From JAADIV01 sp964439085 (GTDB taxonomy: Bacteria; Desulfobacterota; Desulfobulbia; Desulfobulbales; VMSU01): a DNA stretch of 30,059 bases. The stretch lies in NCBI GenBank assembly GCA_964439085.1, contig CAYTNB010000009.1, forward strand, positions 1 through 30,059, in the 5' to 3' direction. Of this stretch, positions 16,541 through 24,281 are shown in pieces; the stretch's first letter is position 1, and each line of letters opens with the position of its first letter. Made by a program: the position numbers and the translations under genes. The notes beneath the pieces were generated by a model. The model was given only the letters and a program-made list of their open reading frames with translations. It ran no database searches and had not been told where the DNA came from.

Positions 16541-16571
16541 AAAATACCCGAGTAGAAAACTCGGGTATTTT
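16541..16571 (-). terminator. Rho-independent terminator of resB-ccsB (works on both strands)
   Basis: AAAATACCCGAGT (16541-16553) is fully complementary to ACTCGGGTATTTT (16559-16571) around a five-base loop. On the minus strand the stem runs into TTTTTATTT. It lies 34 bases past the ccsB stop codon. Confidence 0.9.
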
Positions 16572-16605
16572 GGGCGTAAATTAATATAGACCACTGCTCT
16601 AGTTA

Positions 16606-17472
16606 TCAGGCACTGCCGTAGCTATGCAAACCGGACAGTAAAAAGTTTACACCGTAGTAGGTGAAGATAACACTCAAAAAACCAAAAATGGCAATAAGGG
16701 CGATGCGGCGACCGCTCCAGCCTCGTACAAATCTGGCGTGCAGAGCGGCGGCATAAATAAACCATGTGATTAGTGACCAAGTTTCTTTGGGATCCCAACT
16801 CCAGTAAGTACCCCAGGCCTCATTGGCCCAAATCGCCCCGGCGATAATTCCAGTACTAAGCCAGACAAACCCGAATATGATTGTTTTGTAAATTACATCA
16901 TCAATGAGCCTTAATTGGGGCAGGGTATCAATAAGACCCTCGCTGCTTCGTCCCTTGTTCTTTTTTTTGGCTCGTTCTCTTCGGTCTTTCAAGATATACA
17001 TCATACCCAAGCCGCAGGCCACGGCAAATGAGGCGTAGCCAACAAAACAGGTTACAACGTGGCCAATTAACCAGTTGCTTTGCAGGGCAGGAACTAAAGG
17101 CCTGATCTCTGTGCCAAACTCTGGAGAGAATGAGGCATAGGCCATGCTTACAAAGGCAAAGGGGACGGCGAAAGCACCTATTAACCTGTTTTTAAACTTC
17201 CACTCCAGCCAAAGATAAATAATTGCGATGGCCCAGGCAAAGAAGACCAGAGACTCATACATATTGGATAGCGGTGCATGGCCATAGCCCATTTTATATG
17301 ATTCAGTCCAACGCAGAATGATCCCCGCTGTATGAATCAACAAAGTTGTGGCAGTAACCACAGAGGCTAAAACGCCAATTTTTTTTGCCCTAAAGATGAA
17401 TATTGCAATATACAACAGTGATGCCAAAAGGTAGCCAAATATGGTGATTCCTAATAATTGACTGCTATCCAT
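16606..17472 (-). CDS. ccsB: Cytochrome c biogenesis protein CcsB (CcsA/ResC type, haem handling)
   Basis: A 288-residue polytopic membrane protein, about eight spans, of the System II cytochrome c maturation complex, which presents haem outside the membrane for ligation to CxxCH motifs. The tryptophan-rich WWD signature is visible as WGTYWSWDPKETWSLITWF. Candidate haem-ligand histidines lie in HTAGIILRW, near GHAPLSNMYESLVF, in GHVVTCFVGYA and in AALHARFVRGW. The ATG at 17472 was chosen because AAGGAG lies seven bases upstream; it overlaps the resB 3' end by eight bases. Pairs with ResB and would mature the cytochromes at 10046 and 29719. Called ccsA or resC in other nomenclatures. Confidence 0.94.
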   Translation of the reverse strand: MDSSQLLGITIFGYLLASLLYIAIFIFRAKKIGVLASVVTATTLLIHTAGIILRWTESYKMGYGHAPLSNMYESLVFFAWAIAIIYLWLEWKFKNRLIGAFAVPFAFVSMAYASFSPEFGTEIRPLVPALQSNWLIGHVVTCFVGYASFAVACGLGMMYILKDRRERAKKKNKGRSSEGLIDTLPQLRLIDDVIYKTIIFGFVWLSTGIIAGAIWANEAWGTYWSWDPKETWSLITWFIYAAALHARFVRGWSGRRIALIAIFGFLSVIFTYYGVNFLLSGLHSYGSA

Positions 17473-18832
17473 GATTTTCTCCTTGCAATAATTTACTGTC
17501 TTCAAACTTCTCGTAGAGAGAGCTCATAATCTTTTCAAAACCAATCTTGTCCTTATTACTGGTGCCGTTGATCAAAATTTGATCCTCTCCGCCCTCATTT
17601 TTTGATACGAAAATCCAGACTCGCTTATGGGACATGAAGAAAATAATAATCAGTCCCAAGATCATCATAATACAGCCGGTATATACCACCCAAACTCCCG
17701 GATCCTTGGCCACTTGCAGGCCTGTTGCGAAGCGAGGACTTAATGACAATAAGTAATTACTGCCGGGTCTTTTAACCTTTACAGTACTTTCCTGATTCAT
17801 CCAGAACGATGATGGGGTTCCCATACCATCAGAGAACCAAATTTTGTAACGAAAGTGCCTCATCATATCCGGCCCTTCGATGTCAGTGATGCCAAAACTG
17901 ATTTTCTCCGCTGGCCATTTTGTTGCCTGTTTAGTGGGATATTGTAGAATAAATTTTTGTTTTGCCTGAGAAGATTCATTAACGAGAGTGGCGGTGAATT
18001 GACCGTCGATGGCTTGGTAACTTGATTGATAGAAGGTTAAACCTCCGAATTGCAGGGGGTCGTTGACTACAATTGATTTGGATAATAGTTCTTTTCCGTT
18101 TTTAAGCACGCTCAGATCCGAACGAAATTCCTTGGGCATACCCGTATCGTAATAAGTTAGCTTAAAGTCGTTGCACTTTAAAGTGAAGCCTAATGGGATG
18201 GGAGGATGGTCATCTGACGATTTATAAACAACATCTGTGCTTCTCCCTTCTGGAATCATGACACTGGCTTTATATCCGTAAAATTTGCCGATTAGGGCGC
18301 CAGTAAAAATAACCAGAATACTTACATGTACAATTATAACTCCCAGCCGTGTCCAAGCTCCTTTCTGGGAAAAAAATAAAGTGCCATCATCCTTGGCGCA
18401 TTGGCTGGTCTTCCAACCGGCCTTTGCCATAATTTTTTGGACAACGGCGTTTGTTTGTTCCAGGCCAATAGTGCTTTTAAAAACTCGCCTTAAGGACATC
18501 TTTTGCAGGCGGCTGACTTTGGTTGTTAAATTGTCCTGAGTTACGACTTTCCAGATATGTGGAAATCTTTCAATGGTACAAATGGTGAGGTTGATCGAGA
18601 ACAGCACGAGAAGGGAAAGAAACCACCAGGACTCGTACATATTGGGTATGTCTAAGGCCTGAAATACCTTGGCGACATTTGGACCGTAGAGCTCCACATA
18701 GCGGAAGGCCGCTTCATTTTGGGGAATGATCGTACCAATAATTGAGGCAGCGGCCAGAGTAAACAGGGTAAAAAGAGCCAACTTTACCGAGGCAAAAAAA
18801 TTCCAGACAATATTTCCGTGCTTGTTTTCCAT
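17465..18832 (-). CDS. resB: Cytochrome c biogenesis protein ResB (Ccs1)
   Basis: A 455-residue System II component. The N-terminus has the family pattern KLALFTLFTLAAASIIGTII-PQNEAAFRYVELYGP, then MYESWWFLSLLVLFSINLTIC. A further span includes LGVIIVHVSILVIFTGALIG, followed by a large extracytoplasmic domain containing GFTLKCNDFKLTYY and PLQFGGLTFYQSSYQ. A last span at about 385-405 precedes a cytoplasmic tail. It is expected to form the haem-ligation complex with CcsB, whose start codon overlaps its 3' end. GAGAGAA precedes the ATG. Confidence 0.94.
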   Translation of the reverse strand: MENKHGNIVWNFFASVKLALFTLFTLAAASIIGTIIPQNEAAFRYVELYGPNVAKVFQALDIPNMYESWWFLSLLVLFSINLTICTIERFPHIWKVVTQDNLTTKVSRLQKMSLRRVFKSTIGLEQTNAVVQKIMAKAGWKTSQCAKDDGTLFFSQKGAWTRLGVIIVHVSILVIFTGALIGKFYGYKASVMIPEGRSTDVVYKSSDDHPPIPLGFTLKCNDFKLTYYDTGMPKEFRSDLSVLKNGKELLSKSIVVNDPLQFGGLTFYQSSYQAIDGQFTATLVNESSQAKQKFILQYPTKQATKWPAEKISFGITDIEGPDMMRHFRYKIWFSDGMGTPSSFWMNQESTVKVKRPGSNYLLSLSPRFATGLQVAKDPGVWVVYTGCIMMILGLIIIFFMSHKRVWIFVSKNEGGEDQILINGTSNKDKIGFEKIMSSLYEKFEDSKLLQGENHG

Positions 18833-18900
18833 AATGAAATTCTCTCAAAAGACCTGAGTGGTCAGGTTAGGGCCTAATTTGCTTATGCTATGAGGCCGAA

Positions 18901-18952
18901 AAAAGCCTGCCATTTAAGCACTATGATTTAATCATATGCGAATGGCAGGCTT
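18901..18952 (-). terminator. Rho-independent terminator after the CheZ-tail-like gene
   Basis: AAGCCTGCCATT (18903-18914) is fully complementary to AATGGCAGGCTT (18941-18952). Read on the minus strand, the stem is followed by TTTTTTCGG. The 26-base loop contains a second small palindrome (TATGATTTAATCATA). It lies 57 bases beyond the upstream gene's stop and separates it from resB. Confidence 0.85.
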
Positions 18953-19008
18953 CATCACTTTGCTTATGTTAAGCCTTTTTAGTATTTTTACAATTTAAAT
19001 TATATGGA

Positions 19009-20448
19009 TTATCCCATTTCTTCTAAAAGACGATCTATATCATCCTGGCCTACCTCCCCAGAATCATCTTCATCATTATCTTCTTCATCTTCTACCGGGG
19101 AGGCAAGTTCATCTAGTTTTGCAGTTTCTTGAGAATTAAATTTTTCCGCTGCCACCTTTGCAGTTTCTTCCCCTGTGCTGAATATTAACGATGGCTCCTC
19201 CTCTTTTTGTGAGAGTAAACTCTCCATAAAAACAACCGCCTCACGCATGGGTAGCAGTTTGAATTGATTATCTATTTTAGAGGTTTGGGCTAATTTTTGG
19301 GCATAATAATTAATACTTACAGCAATATTTATCGCATTATCGACATCATCTGCCAGACTTTCTGAATTGCCTGTATCTACAGAGCTATTACCTTGTCCAG
19401 CTTGACTCAGGGAGCGAAGCTCCTTCTCAATATTGTCTAGAATAGCGGCCAGCCCCCCAGTGGCAGAAGGTGCGGCGGGGGATTCATTACCTGCCGCATG
19501 AGGCTCATCATCATTCGCAGGGGCTTGGCCAGGTATCTCAATCTCTTCGGTAGGTGGAACCTCTAACGGTAGAAATTGATCTAGAAATATATCACTCTGC
19601 TGCTGATCCATCTTTTTCAAAAGATTACTTGTACTCTTGTCGCTGCATGACGCACTGAGGGAGGTATAAATGTCACTCATTGGTATGGAAAAAAAACCAT
19701 CATCTTCTTGTAATTTGGCGACTTTAGGACTTAATGAGTCGTAGAATTTTTCCTTGCTGAAAATTTCATCTGCTTTGGCTCTAGCCTTCTGGACATGTTC
19801 CTTTACTGTTTCATTGGTGCATAGTTCATAAATAGTTTGAAATACCGCATCAAAATTAAACAGGTAGCGGGTAATTTTTTGCGGGGCGGCGGCTGGTGTG
19901 TTTTTTTTGGGGGGGGCAGGAGCTTCTTTACTTACCGGGCTGCCAACCAGCTTTTTGGCTTGGATGATTTTGTCAGTTATAGACTTTAGCGCTTCGTCCA
20001 TATTGCCAGAATTGCTGTTATTTGAATCTGCGTTTGGCGGGGGCTGGCTTTTTACGCCCCCTAAAACCACTGATAATTCGTTGGCCATTTCGCCGAGGTC
20101 GTTTATACCGTTAAGCGAGGAGTTATGCGCATCTTGGCCGGAATCTGAACTTTGGCATTCATTAAGTTTTGCGCAAAACTTAATGGCAGCTTGCTGATAA
20201 TAGTCATCAACTTGTGGTTCTGCTGCTACTGGCTGCGGGTTTGGTGCTTGAGGTGAAGGCTCAGGGAGGGGAGGTGGGGCGGTAGGCGCAGCCTTTTTCT
20301 CTACTTCAATAATTTTTTCAATAACCCTGGTGGTGCTTGATTCATTAGACTCTAGCACTTTTATATTGAAGATAAGATCCTTGGTGGGGATTCTAAAAAA
20401 ACCGCTGCAAACCTCTAGATTTACTTCAGGCCTATTTTCTTCTGCCAT
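19009..20448 (-). CDS. Acidic, low-complexity protein with CheZ/FliM-like C-terminal peptide; function unknown
   Basis: A 479-residue cytoplasmic protein that I do not recognise as a family. It has no signal peptide or membrane span. Helical-looking segments are separated by Pro/Ala/Asn/Ser-rich linkers (about 53-80, 133-150, 175-190, 300-335). A motif GFFxIPxxD occurs twice, at 16-24 (GFFRIPTKD) and 251-259 (GFFSIPMSD). The last third ends with an acidic tether (about 452-466) and the peptide GQDDIDRLLEEMG. This resembles the extreme C-terminus of CheZ (QDQVDDLL) and the N-terminal EIDALL peptide of FliM, both of which bind phosphorylated CheY. PilZ, motA and motB lie upstream on the same strand. 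A motility or chemotaxis role is therefore inferred. The ATG at 20448 has GGAG seven bases upstream; a TTG 12 bases earlier does not. Confidence 0.75.
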   Translation of the reverse strand: MAEENRPEVNLEVCSGFFRIPTKDLIFNIKVLESNESSTTRVIEKIIEVEKKAAPTAPPPLPEPSPQAPNPQPVAAEPQVDDYYQQAAIKFCAKLNECQSSDSGQDAHNSSLNGINDLGEMANELSVVLGGVKSQPPPNADSNNSNSGNMDEALKSITDKIIQAKKLVGSPVSKEAPAPPKKNTPAAAPQKITRYLFNFDAVFQTIYELCTNETVKEHVQKARAKADEIFSKEKFYDSLSPKVAKLQEDDGFFSIPMSDIYTSLSASCSDKSTSNLLKKMDQQQSDIFLDQFLPLEVPPTEEIEIPGQAPANDDEPHAAGNESPAAPSATGGLAAILDNIEKELRSLSQAGQGNSSVDTGNSESLADDVDNAINIAVSINYYAQKLAQTSKIDNQFKLLPMREAVVFMESLLSQKEEEPSLIFSTGEETAKVAAEKFNSQETAKLDELASPVEDEEDNDEDDSGEVGQDDIDRLLEEMG

Positions 20449-20617
20449 AATTATCTCCAACTTTTTGGTTTGGTCGTATTGTAAAAAGTCGATTTACCGA
20501 TTTTAGTACTTTCATCCTGTTTCATGCTAATAAAATCAAAAAATATAAAGGACATCTTACAAGGTGATGGACTCGCGAAAAGTCTCGGGATGGCTAAGTA
20601 GAGCCACCGTGTGGGCG

Positions 20618-20986
20618 CTAGCTCACTCTACCCACAAAACGAACCCCAACCTCATAAAATCCGGTTTTGTCGGCAGATGTGGAGCACCACATGATAATAC
20701 CGATAGCCTTTAATTTACCAACATCACAGTCTGAGCCAGTCCACAGCAGTTCCCCGCTGTTATTTTGCCAGCCATTGAATTCAAGGTTTAAAATTAATTG
20801 TGAATTCTTACTCAATAACTCGTTAGTCAGAAATCGAGCGCCTCCGCCACTGAAGTCGCATAACCTGGCATTATGACCGGCATGCTCATTGGTCATTTCG
20901 TCCATGAATCGATAAGCAATTGTAGCTTTTTTAGACAATCTTTCATATTGCCGTCTTTCTTGAGCTTGCGGAGTTCTGTCTACCAT
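20618..20986 (-). CDS. PilZ domain protein (c-di-GMP receptor)
   Basis: A 122-residue stand-alone PilZ protein. Both halves of the c-di-GMP binding signature are present: RxxxR (R12-Q-Y-E-R16) near the N-terminus and DxSxxG (D44-F-S-G-G-G) before a strand that continues ARFLTN. The rest fits the six-stranded barrel ending in GFYEVGVRFVG. Single-domain PilZ proteins near flagellar genes often adjust motor function or act as adaptors. Lying between the CheZ-tail-like gene and motA, it probably links c-di-GMP level to motility. The 169 bases between its stop and the next gene show only a weak GTGGG...CCCAC hairpin. Ribosome site is weak. Confidence 0.88.
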   Translation of the reverse strand: MVDRTPQAQERRQYERLSKKATIAYRFMDEMTNEHAGHNARLCDFSGGGARFLTNELLSKNSQLILNLEFNGWQNNSGELLWTGSDCDVGKLKAIGIIMWCSTSADKTGFYEVGVRFVGRVS

Positions 20987-21528
20987 TGGTTTAGCCTGTG
21001 TTTTATGACTGTTATTCTGGATAAGTGGTCAAGGACTATTAATATTACCACAAAATATTATCTTGGTGGTTATTTTCTTATTTTTTTGAGAAAAACTGAA
21101 TATATGAAAAACTTTAAAATAGTTATATCCTGTAGTTAAGGAATTTATATGTAACTTCGTTGGTAACTACTCAGCGAGGGCTGAAAATTACCCTTAACTC
21201 GTAACCGTAACTGTTCAGGAAAGCGCAGACCCCGGATGTGCTCCAGGTTCGTTCGTTTCGGCCTTCGAGTCAGGTAAGCGAAGCCCCGAAGACTCTGATA
21301 TTTCCTGTACGTGAGGAGGACGAAACGAATGAAGATGGGTACGGCTGAATAGTTACACTTCTTGGGGTATTTACATGACTTGGTAACTAATAAATTATCG
21401 CCATCCTGGTTGCGGAAAGATTCGGTGCCCTGTGAGTAGTTACATCTTTGAATGAGAGCGGCCCGTACCTCATGCTGAGTCTGGTTAATTTAATAGGTCT
21501 TGGTCTCTTGCCACTTCAATAAAGAGAT
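20987..21528. other. 542-base intergenic region with nested inverted repeats
   Basis: It lies downstream of motA and upstream of PilZ, all on the minus strand. It contains the nested repeat structure at 21163-21443 (listed separately) and otherwise AT-rich sequence that probably includes the PilZ promoter. No convincing coding sequence; an open frame at 20873-21139 on the plus strand mostly overlaps PilZ and looks like a shadow. Confidence 0.55.
21163..21443. repeat. Nested inverted repeats (element C) sharing part of the repeat A core
   Basis: The outer pair is GTAACTACTC (21163-21172) and GAGTAGTTAC (21434-21443), fully complementary. The inner pair is GTAACTGTTCAG (21207-21218) and CTGAATAGTTAC (21344-21355), with one mismatch. 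Inside are CGTTCGTTTCG and CGAAACGAAT facing each other, and TCAGGTAAGCGAAGCCCCGA followed by AGACTCTGA, which resembles the repeat A core (CAGGTAAGCG...AGACTCCGA). No coding potential. Possibly a decayed or composite MITE-like element. Confidence 0.65.
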
Positions 21529-22380
21529 TTACTTCTGCTTGTTTTTGGTAACAAGGGGCTTAGGTTTAGACGGGGGTGAGTTGTGAATGTGGAAACGCTG
21601 TTGGATCTTCCTTAGTGATACCATATGTCCATGTCTGGCAGATGGCGTGAGGAATGATTTTAATTTTCGTTCAAGAATGCGTGGGTTAAGCTCACTCTCG
21701 ATGGCTATAATGCCCTCCATGATGATTTTCTCGAGTAAAAGTTCCTTATTGGTTTGTTCTCTTAAATTTGCGGCAAAAGGCAGGAAAAATAGATTGGCAA
21801 ATATGATACCGTAGAGGGTCGAGGTCAGGGCAATTGGCACGGTGGAAAGGATGGTTCTGGTGTCGCCCACTCCTGCCAGCATGCCGATAAGTCCAACAAC
21901 ACTGCCGACTAGGCCAAAGGCCGGGAAAAAGTCGGCAATATTCCTTAAGGCTTGCTCGCAGGCTTCTCGTCGGTGCAGGAAAAAATTCATCTCGCCAGTT
22001 AGAAGACTCCGGATTTCTTTACCATTGTAGCCATCAACCAATAACCCCAGTGAGTTTCGTAGAAATAGGATCGATGATTCTGCCTCGTCCTTTTGTAACG
22101 AAATTAAACCTTTAAATTTGCTTTTCACGGCAAGATCAACCAAAATTTCAACAATGTCCTTTGGGGCTTTGGGCTTACGGGTGTAGGTGGCTAGAACCAC
22201 TTTGTAGACAATCTTGAGCCGCTCAAAACGGTAGCTGATTAGGGCTGCGCCGCATGAGCCGCCAACGACGATAAATAGCCCTGATATATTAAAATATAGC
22301 CCGACATTACCGTGCATGGTAAAGCCAATGATAAATAAAATGGAACATATTATTAAGCCGATGATGTTTTTTGTATGCAT
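21529..22380 (-). CDS. motA: Flagellar stator protein MotA (PomA-like)
   Basis: A 283-residue inner-membrane stator subunit with four spans at about 5-22, 30-49, 155-172 and 181-203, and a cytoplasmic loop that would contact the rotor protein FliG. The conserved channel proline is P153 in FFPAFGLVGSVVGLIGMLAG, and span 4 carries VPIALTSTLYGIIFANLFFL. A basic, proline-rich tail of about 40 residues follows the domain. The gene is 26 bases downstream of motB, separated by a run of eight or more G residues, with a weak ribosome site. Other MotA/TolQ/ExbB-type energisers are possible, but the length and loop fit MotA. Confidence 0.88.
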   Translation of the reverse strand: MHTKNIIGLIICSILFIIGFTMHGNVGLYFNISGLFIVVGGSCGAALISYRFERLKIVYKVVLATYTRKPKAPKDIVEILVDLAVKSKFKGLISLQKDEAESSILFLRNSLGLLVDGYNGKEIRSLLTGEMNFFLHRREACEQALRNIADFFPAFGLVGSVVGLIGMLAGVGDTRTILSTVPIALTSTLYGIIFANLFFLPFAANLREQTNKELLLEKIIMEGIIAIESELNPRILERKLKSFLTPSARHGHMVSLRKIQQRFHIHNSPPSKPKPLVTKNKQK

Positions 22381-22406
22381 GATTTATATTGGTTTAAGGG
22401 GGGGGG

Positions 22407-23318
22407 TTAAGGATTGGATTTAATGCTTAAGAGATCTCCGTTAAATTGCTTGGCCCGGGTTCCATTTCTGGCAATAATTATTTCCACCCGCCTATTTCTA
22501 GCCCTATTCTCGGGACTATTATTGTTAGTAATGGGATGATAATCTGCACGCCCTGATATCTCGAAGTTTGAGGGAGGCAAGTTTGTTGCCGTGATTAGAA
22601 AACGGGCAACGGCTCCGGCCCTGGCTGCTGATAACTCCCAGTTGCTTGGAAACTTGGCCGAATTAATGGGCTGGTCGTCGGTATGACCAACAATGTTAAT
22701 TTGGTAGGGAGTTTCAGACAGAATGGGGGCAATTTTTCTGAGAGATGCTTGGGCGGCAGGCCTTAGTGTTGCCTGACCGGCATCAAAAAGAAGGTCACCG
22801 GTAAGGATGATTCTCATTGTTTTGTCAGGAGTCAGGTCGATAGCGGCAAAATCTCTTAATGAATTTTGGTTAATTACCAATTGGCTGAAATCGTAGAGGC
22901 GGGAAAATGATTGTCTTACTTCCTCGTGAGATTTTCCGCCCCGACCATCTCCCAGACCGCTTTCTATTATAGGGCTGTTAGCACTTCTGATTATTGCCTG
23001 TTTACCAGTTTTGCTACTGTTTAGAAAATCATGACCCGTGGTTTTATACGCGTACATAACCAAGAATAAAATGAACATAGTCATCATTAAATCAGACCAT
23101 GCAACTGACCAGTGGGCTGAATACATTGGCCGATTACCACGCTGGAATAATGTGGCATCATCGGCTGTCTCCCACCAAGAGGAGGAATCAGTATATTCCT
23201 GCATATCGGTAATGCTTAAAAATCTACCTTTCTCGAAGTTATCTGCATCGTCTTCCGGAGGTAAACTACCACCATTTTGTGGCTGGTCAGTTAAATCCTG
23301 CTCTGAATAATCCGCCAT
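22407..23318 (-). CDS. motB: Flagellar stator protein MotB with long cytoplasmic N-terminus
   Basis: A 303-residue stator subunit. One membrane span lies at about 74-91 with the ion-carrying aspartate D76 in AWSDLMMTMFILFLVMY. An OmpA-like peptidoglycan-binding domain spans about 165-285, with NIVGHTDDQPI, NWELSAARAGAVARFL and NRARNRRVEI. The segment before the membrane span is about 72 residues, acidic and Asp/Ser-rich, where MotB normally has roughly 20-30. The ATG at 23318 has GGAG at suitable spacing; an ATG four codons earlier lacks it. It precedes motA, the reverse of the usual order. A candidate sigma-28 promoter lies upstream (23372-23398). Confidence 0.87.
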   Translation of the reverse strand: MADYSEQDLTDQPQNGGSLPPEDDADNFEKGRFLSITDMQEYTDSSSWWETADDATLFQRGNRPMYSAHWSVAWSDLMMTMFILFLVMYAYKTTGHDFLNSSKTGKQAIIRSANSPIIESGLGDGRGGKSHEEVRQSFSRLYDFSQLVINQNSLRDFAAIDLTPDKTMRIILTGDLLFDAGQATLRPAAQASLRKIAPILSETPYQINIVGHTDDQPINSAKFPSNWELSAARAGAVARFLITATNLPPSNFEISGRADYHPITNNNSPENRARNRRVEIIIARNGTRAKQFNGDLLSIKSNP

Positions 23319-23371
23319 TTTTATCTCCATGGAGGGGTATGTTTTCGCATTAATTCATCAACTTTAAAACT

Positions 23372-23398
23372 TTATCGGAATTATAAAGGAATTGTTAA
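23372..23398 (-). promoter_or_regulatory. Candidate sigma-28 (FliA-type) promoter of motB-motA
   Basis: On the minus strand TTAA, 15 bases, then TCCGATAA, compared with the flagellar consensus TAAA-N15-GCCGATAA. The second box matches seven of eight bases. It lies about 55 bases before the motB start codon. The -35 match is imperfect and the AT-rich context makes chance matches easier. Confidence 0.35.
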
Positions 23399-23601
23399 AT
23401 TCTTTATATGGAAATTGGCACGAGGCCCAAAAAAATGTCTTTGTACCTTAGGGGAAAAATTGGAGAATTCGGCCCAGTTTTTCGATCATTTTCGGGCAAT
23501 AGCAGCGCTAGTAGACGAAAAATAGCGGGGAGAAGGGTCGATTTCTCCGGCTTCGATGTCTATGCTTATCTCCAGTTTGTCTGTGGTAAGCCCATCGTCA
23601 T

Positions 23602-24156
23602 TTATTTAAGCAAGGGGAGTAATTCTTTGAATTGTGGGGTGCCCGCCTTTTGCAGAAGTTCGTAAACTACCATTTCGGTATTGACTATTTGGCCGCCTAT
23701 ATCCCGAAGTCGGGCGAGTCCACTTTTGTGGTTTTCCGCGTCTCTTGAGGAAACAGCATCAGATGGGATCAACATTTTGTAGTCGGACATTAAACCTCCT
23801 AAAACGGTTTGGTAGATACAAATATGGGTTTCAACACCGCAGACGATCAGAGTGTCAATATTGGGGGATAAATTATTAATGGCGGCGACGATTTCCCGGT
23901 TATTAAAGCAGCTAAACTCCATCTTATCCAAAGGCTGTTTAGTTAGTCCGGCACTTATCTCCGGTGTAAATTCACCAATACGGGCAGCGTATTGACTGGT
24001 AGCGATAATGGGAATGTTTAAGGTGTTGGCAGCCTTGATAAGCAGACCTGCATTTTTGATTACTCTTTGCCGTTGGTTGATTATGCGCATTAGGACTTCT
24101 TGAATATCGACGACCAATAGGGCGCAGCACTCGGGAGTTAGATAGGTTGGCTTCAT
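23602..24156 (-). CDS. Isochorismatase-family cysteine hydrolase
   Basis: A 184-residue alpha/beta hydrolase of the isochorismatase-like superfamily. The catalytic triad is visible as D17 (LLVVDIQ), K78 (PLDKMEFSCF) and C113 (CGVETHICIYQT). With the Cys present, it belongs to the amidase-type cysteine hydrolases (nicotinamidase, YcaC-like), not to isochorismatases proper, which lack it. The metal-binding DxH motif of nicotinamidase is not obvious, so a YcaC-like enzyme of unknown substrate is the better guess. AAGGAG precedes the ATG. The 271 bases on its left, up to the motB ribosome site, hold the motB promoter region and no gene I can support. Confidence 0.87.
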   Translation of the reverse strand: MKPTYLTPECCALLVVDIQEVLMRIINQRQRVIKNAGLLIKAANTLNIPIIATSQYAARIGEFTPEISAGLTKQPLDKMEFSCFNNREIVAAINNLSPNIDTLIVCGVETHICIYQTVLGGLMSDYKMLIPSDAVSSRDAENHKSGLARLRDIGGQIVNTEMVVYELLQKAGTPQFKELLPLLK

Positions 24157-24281
24157 GCTTTCTCCTTGAAGAGGAAGTAAAAGGTTTTAATTTGCCTGAA
24201 TTTTATCTACAATATTACTTACTGGTATGTTCTGTTCGGCGCAAGGCTCTTTTGTGGTGAATAATTTATTAAGGAGAATAA

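Noticed and set aside
20056..20100. CheC-like E-x2-N motif (GEMANEL) in the CheZ-tail-like protein
   Set aside because: Only a few residues fit; the preceding Asp/Ser is not at the right distance and the downstream conserved proline pattern is absent.
20873..21139. Open frame of 88 codons on the plus strand near PilZ
   Set aside because: Its first part is antisense to PilZ and the rest is AT-rich intergenic DNA; no ribosome site and no recognisable protein pattern.
23408..23665. 85-codon plus-strand frame between motB and the isochorismatase-family gene
   Set aside because: It runs into the antisense of the hydrolase gene, has no ribosome site, and its translation shows no recognisable motif.
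24157..24281. Possible riboswitch before the AsmA gene or in other leaders
   Set aside because: No leader was long or structured enough to match a known riboswitch core, including the c-di-GMP classes, by eye.
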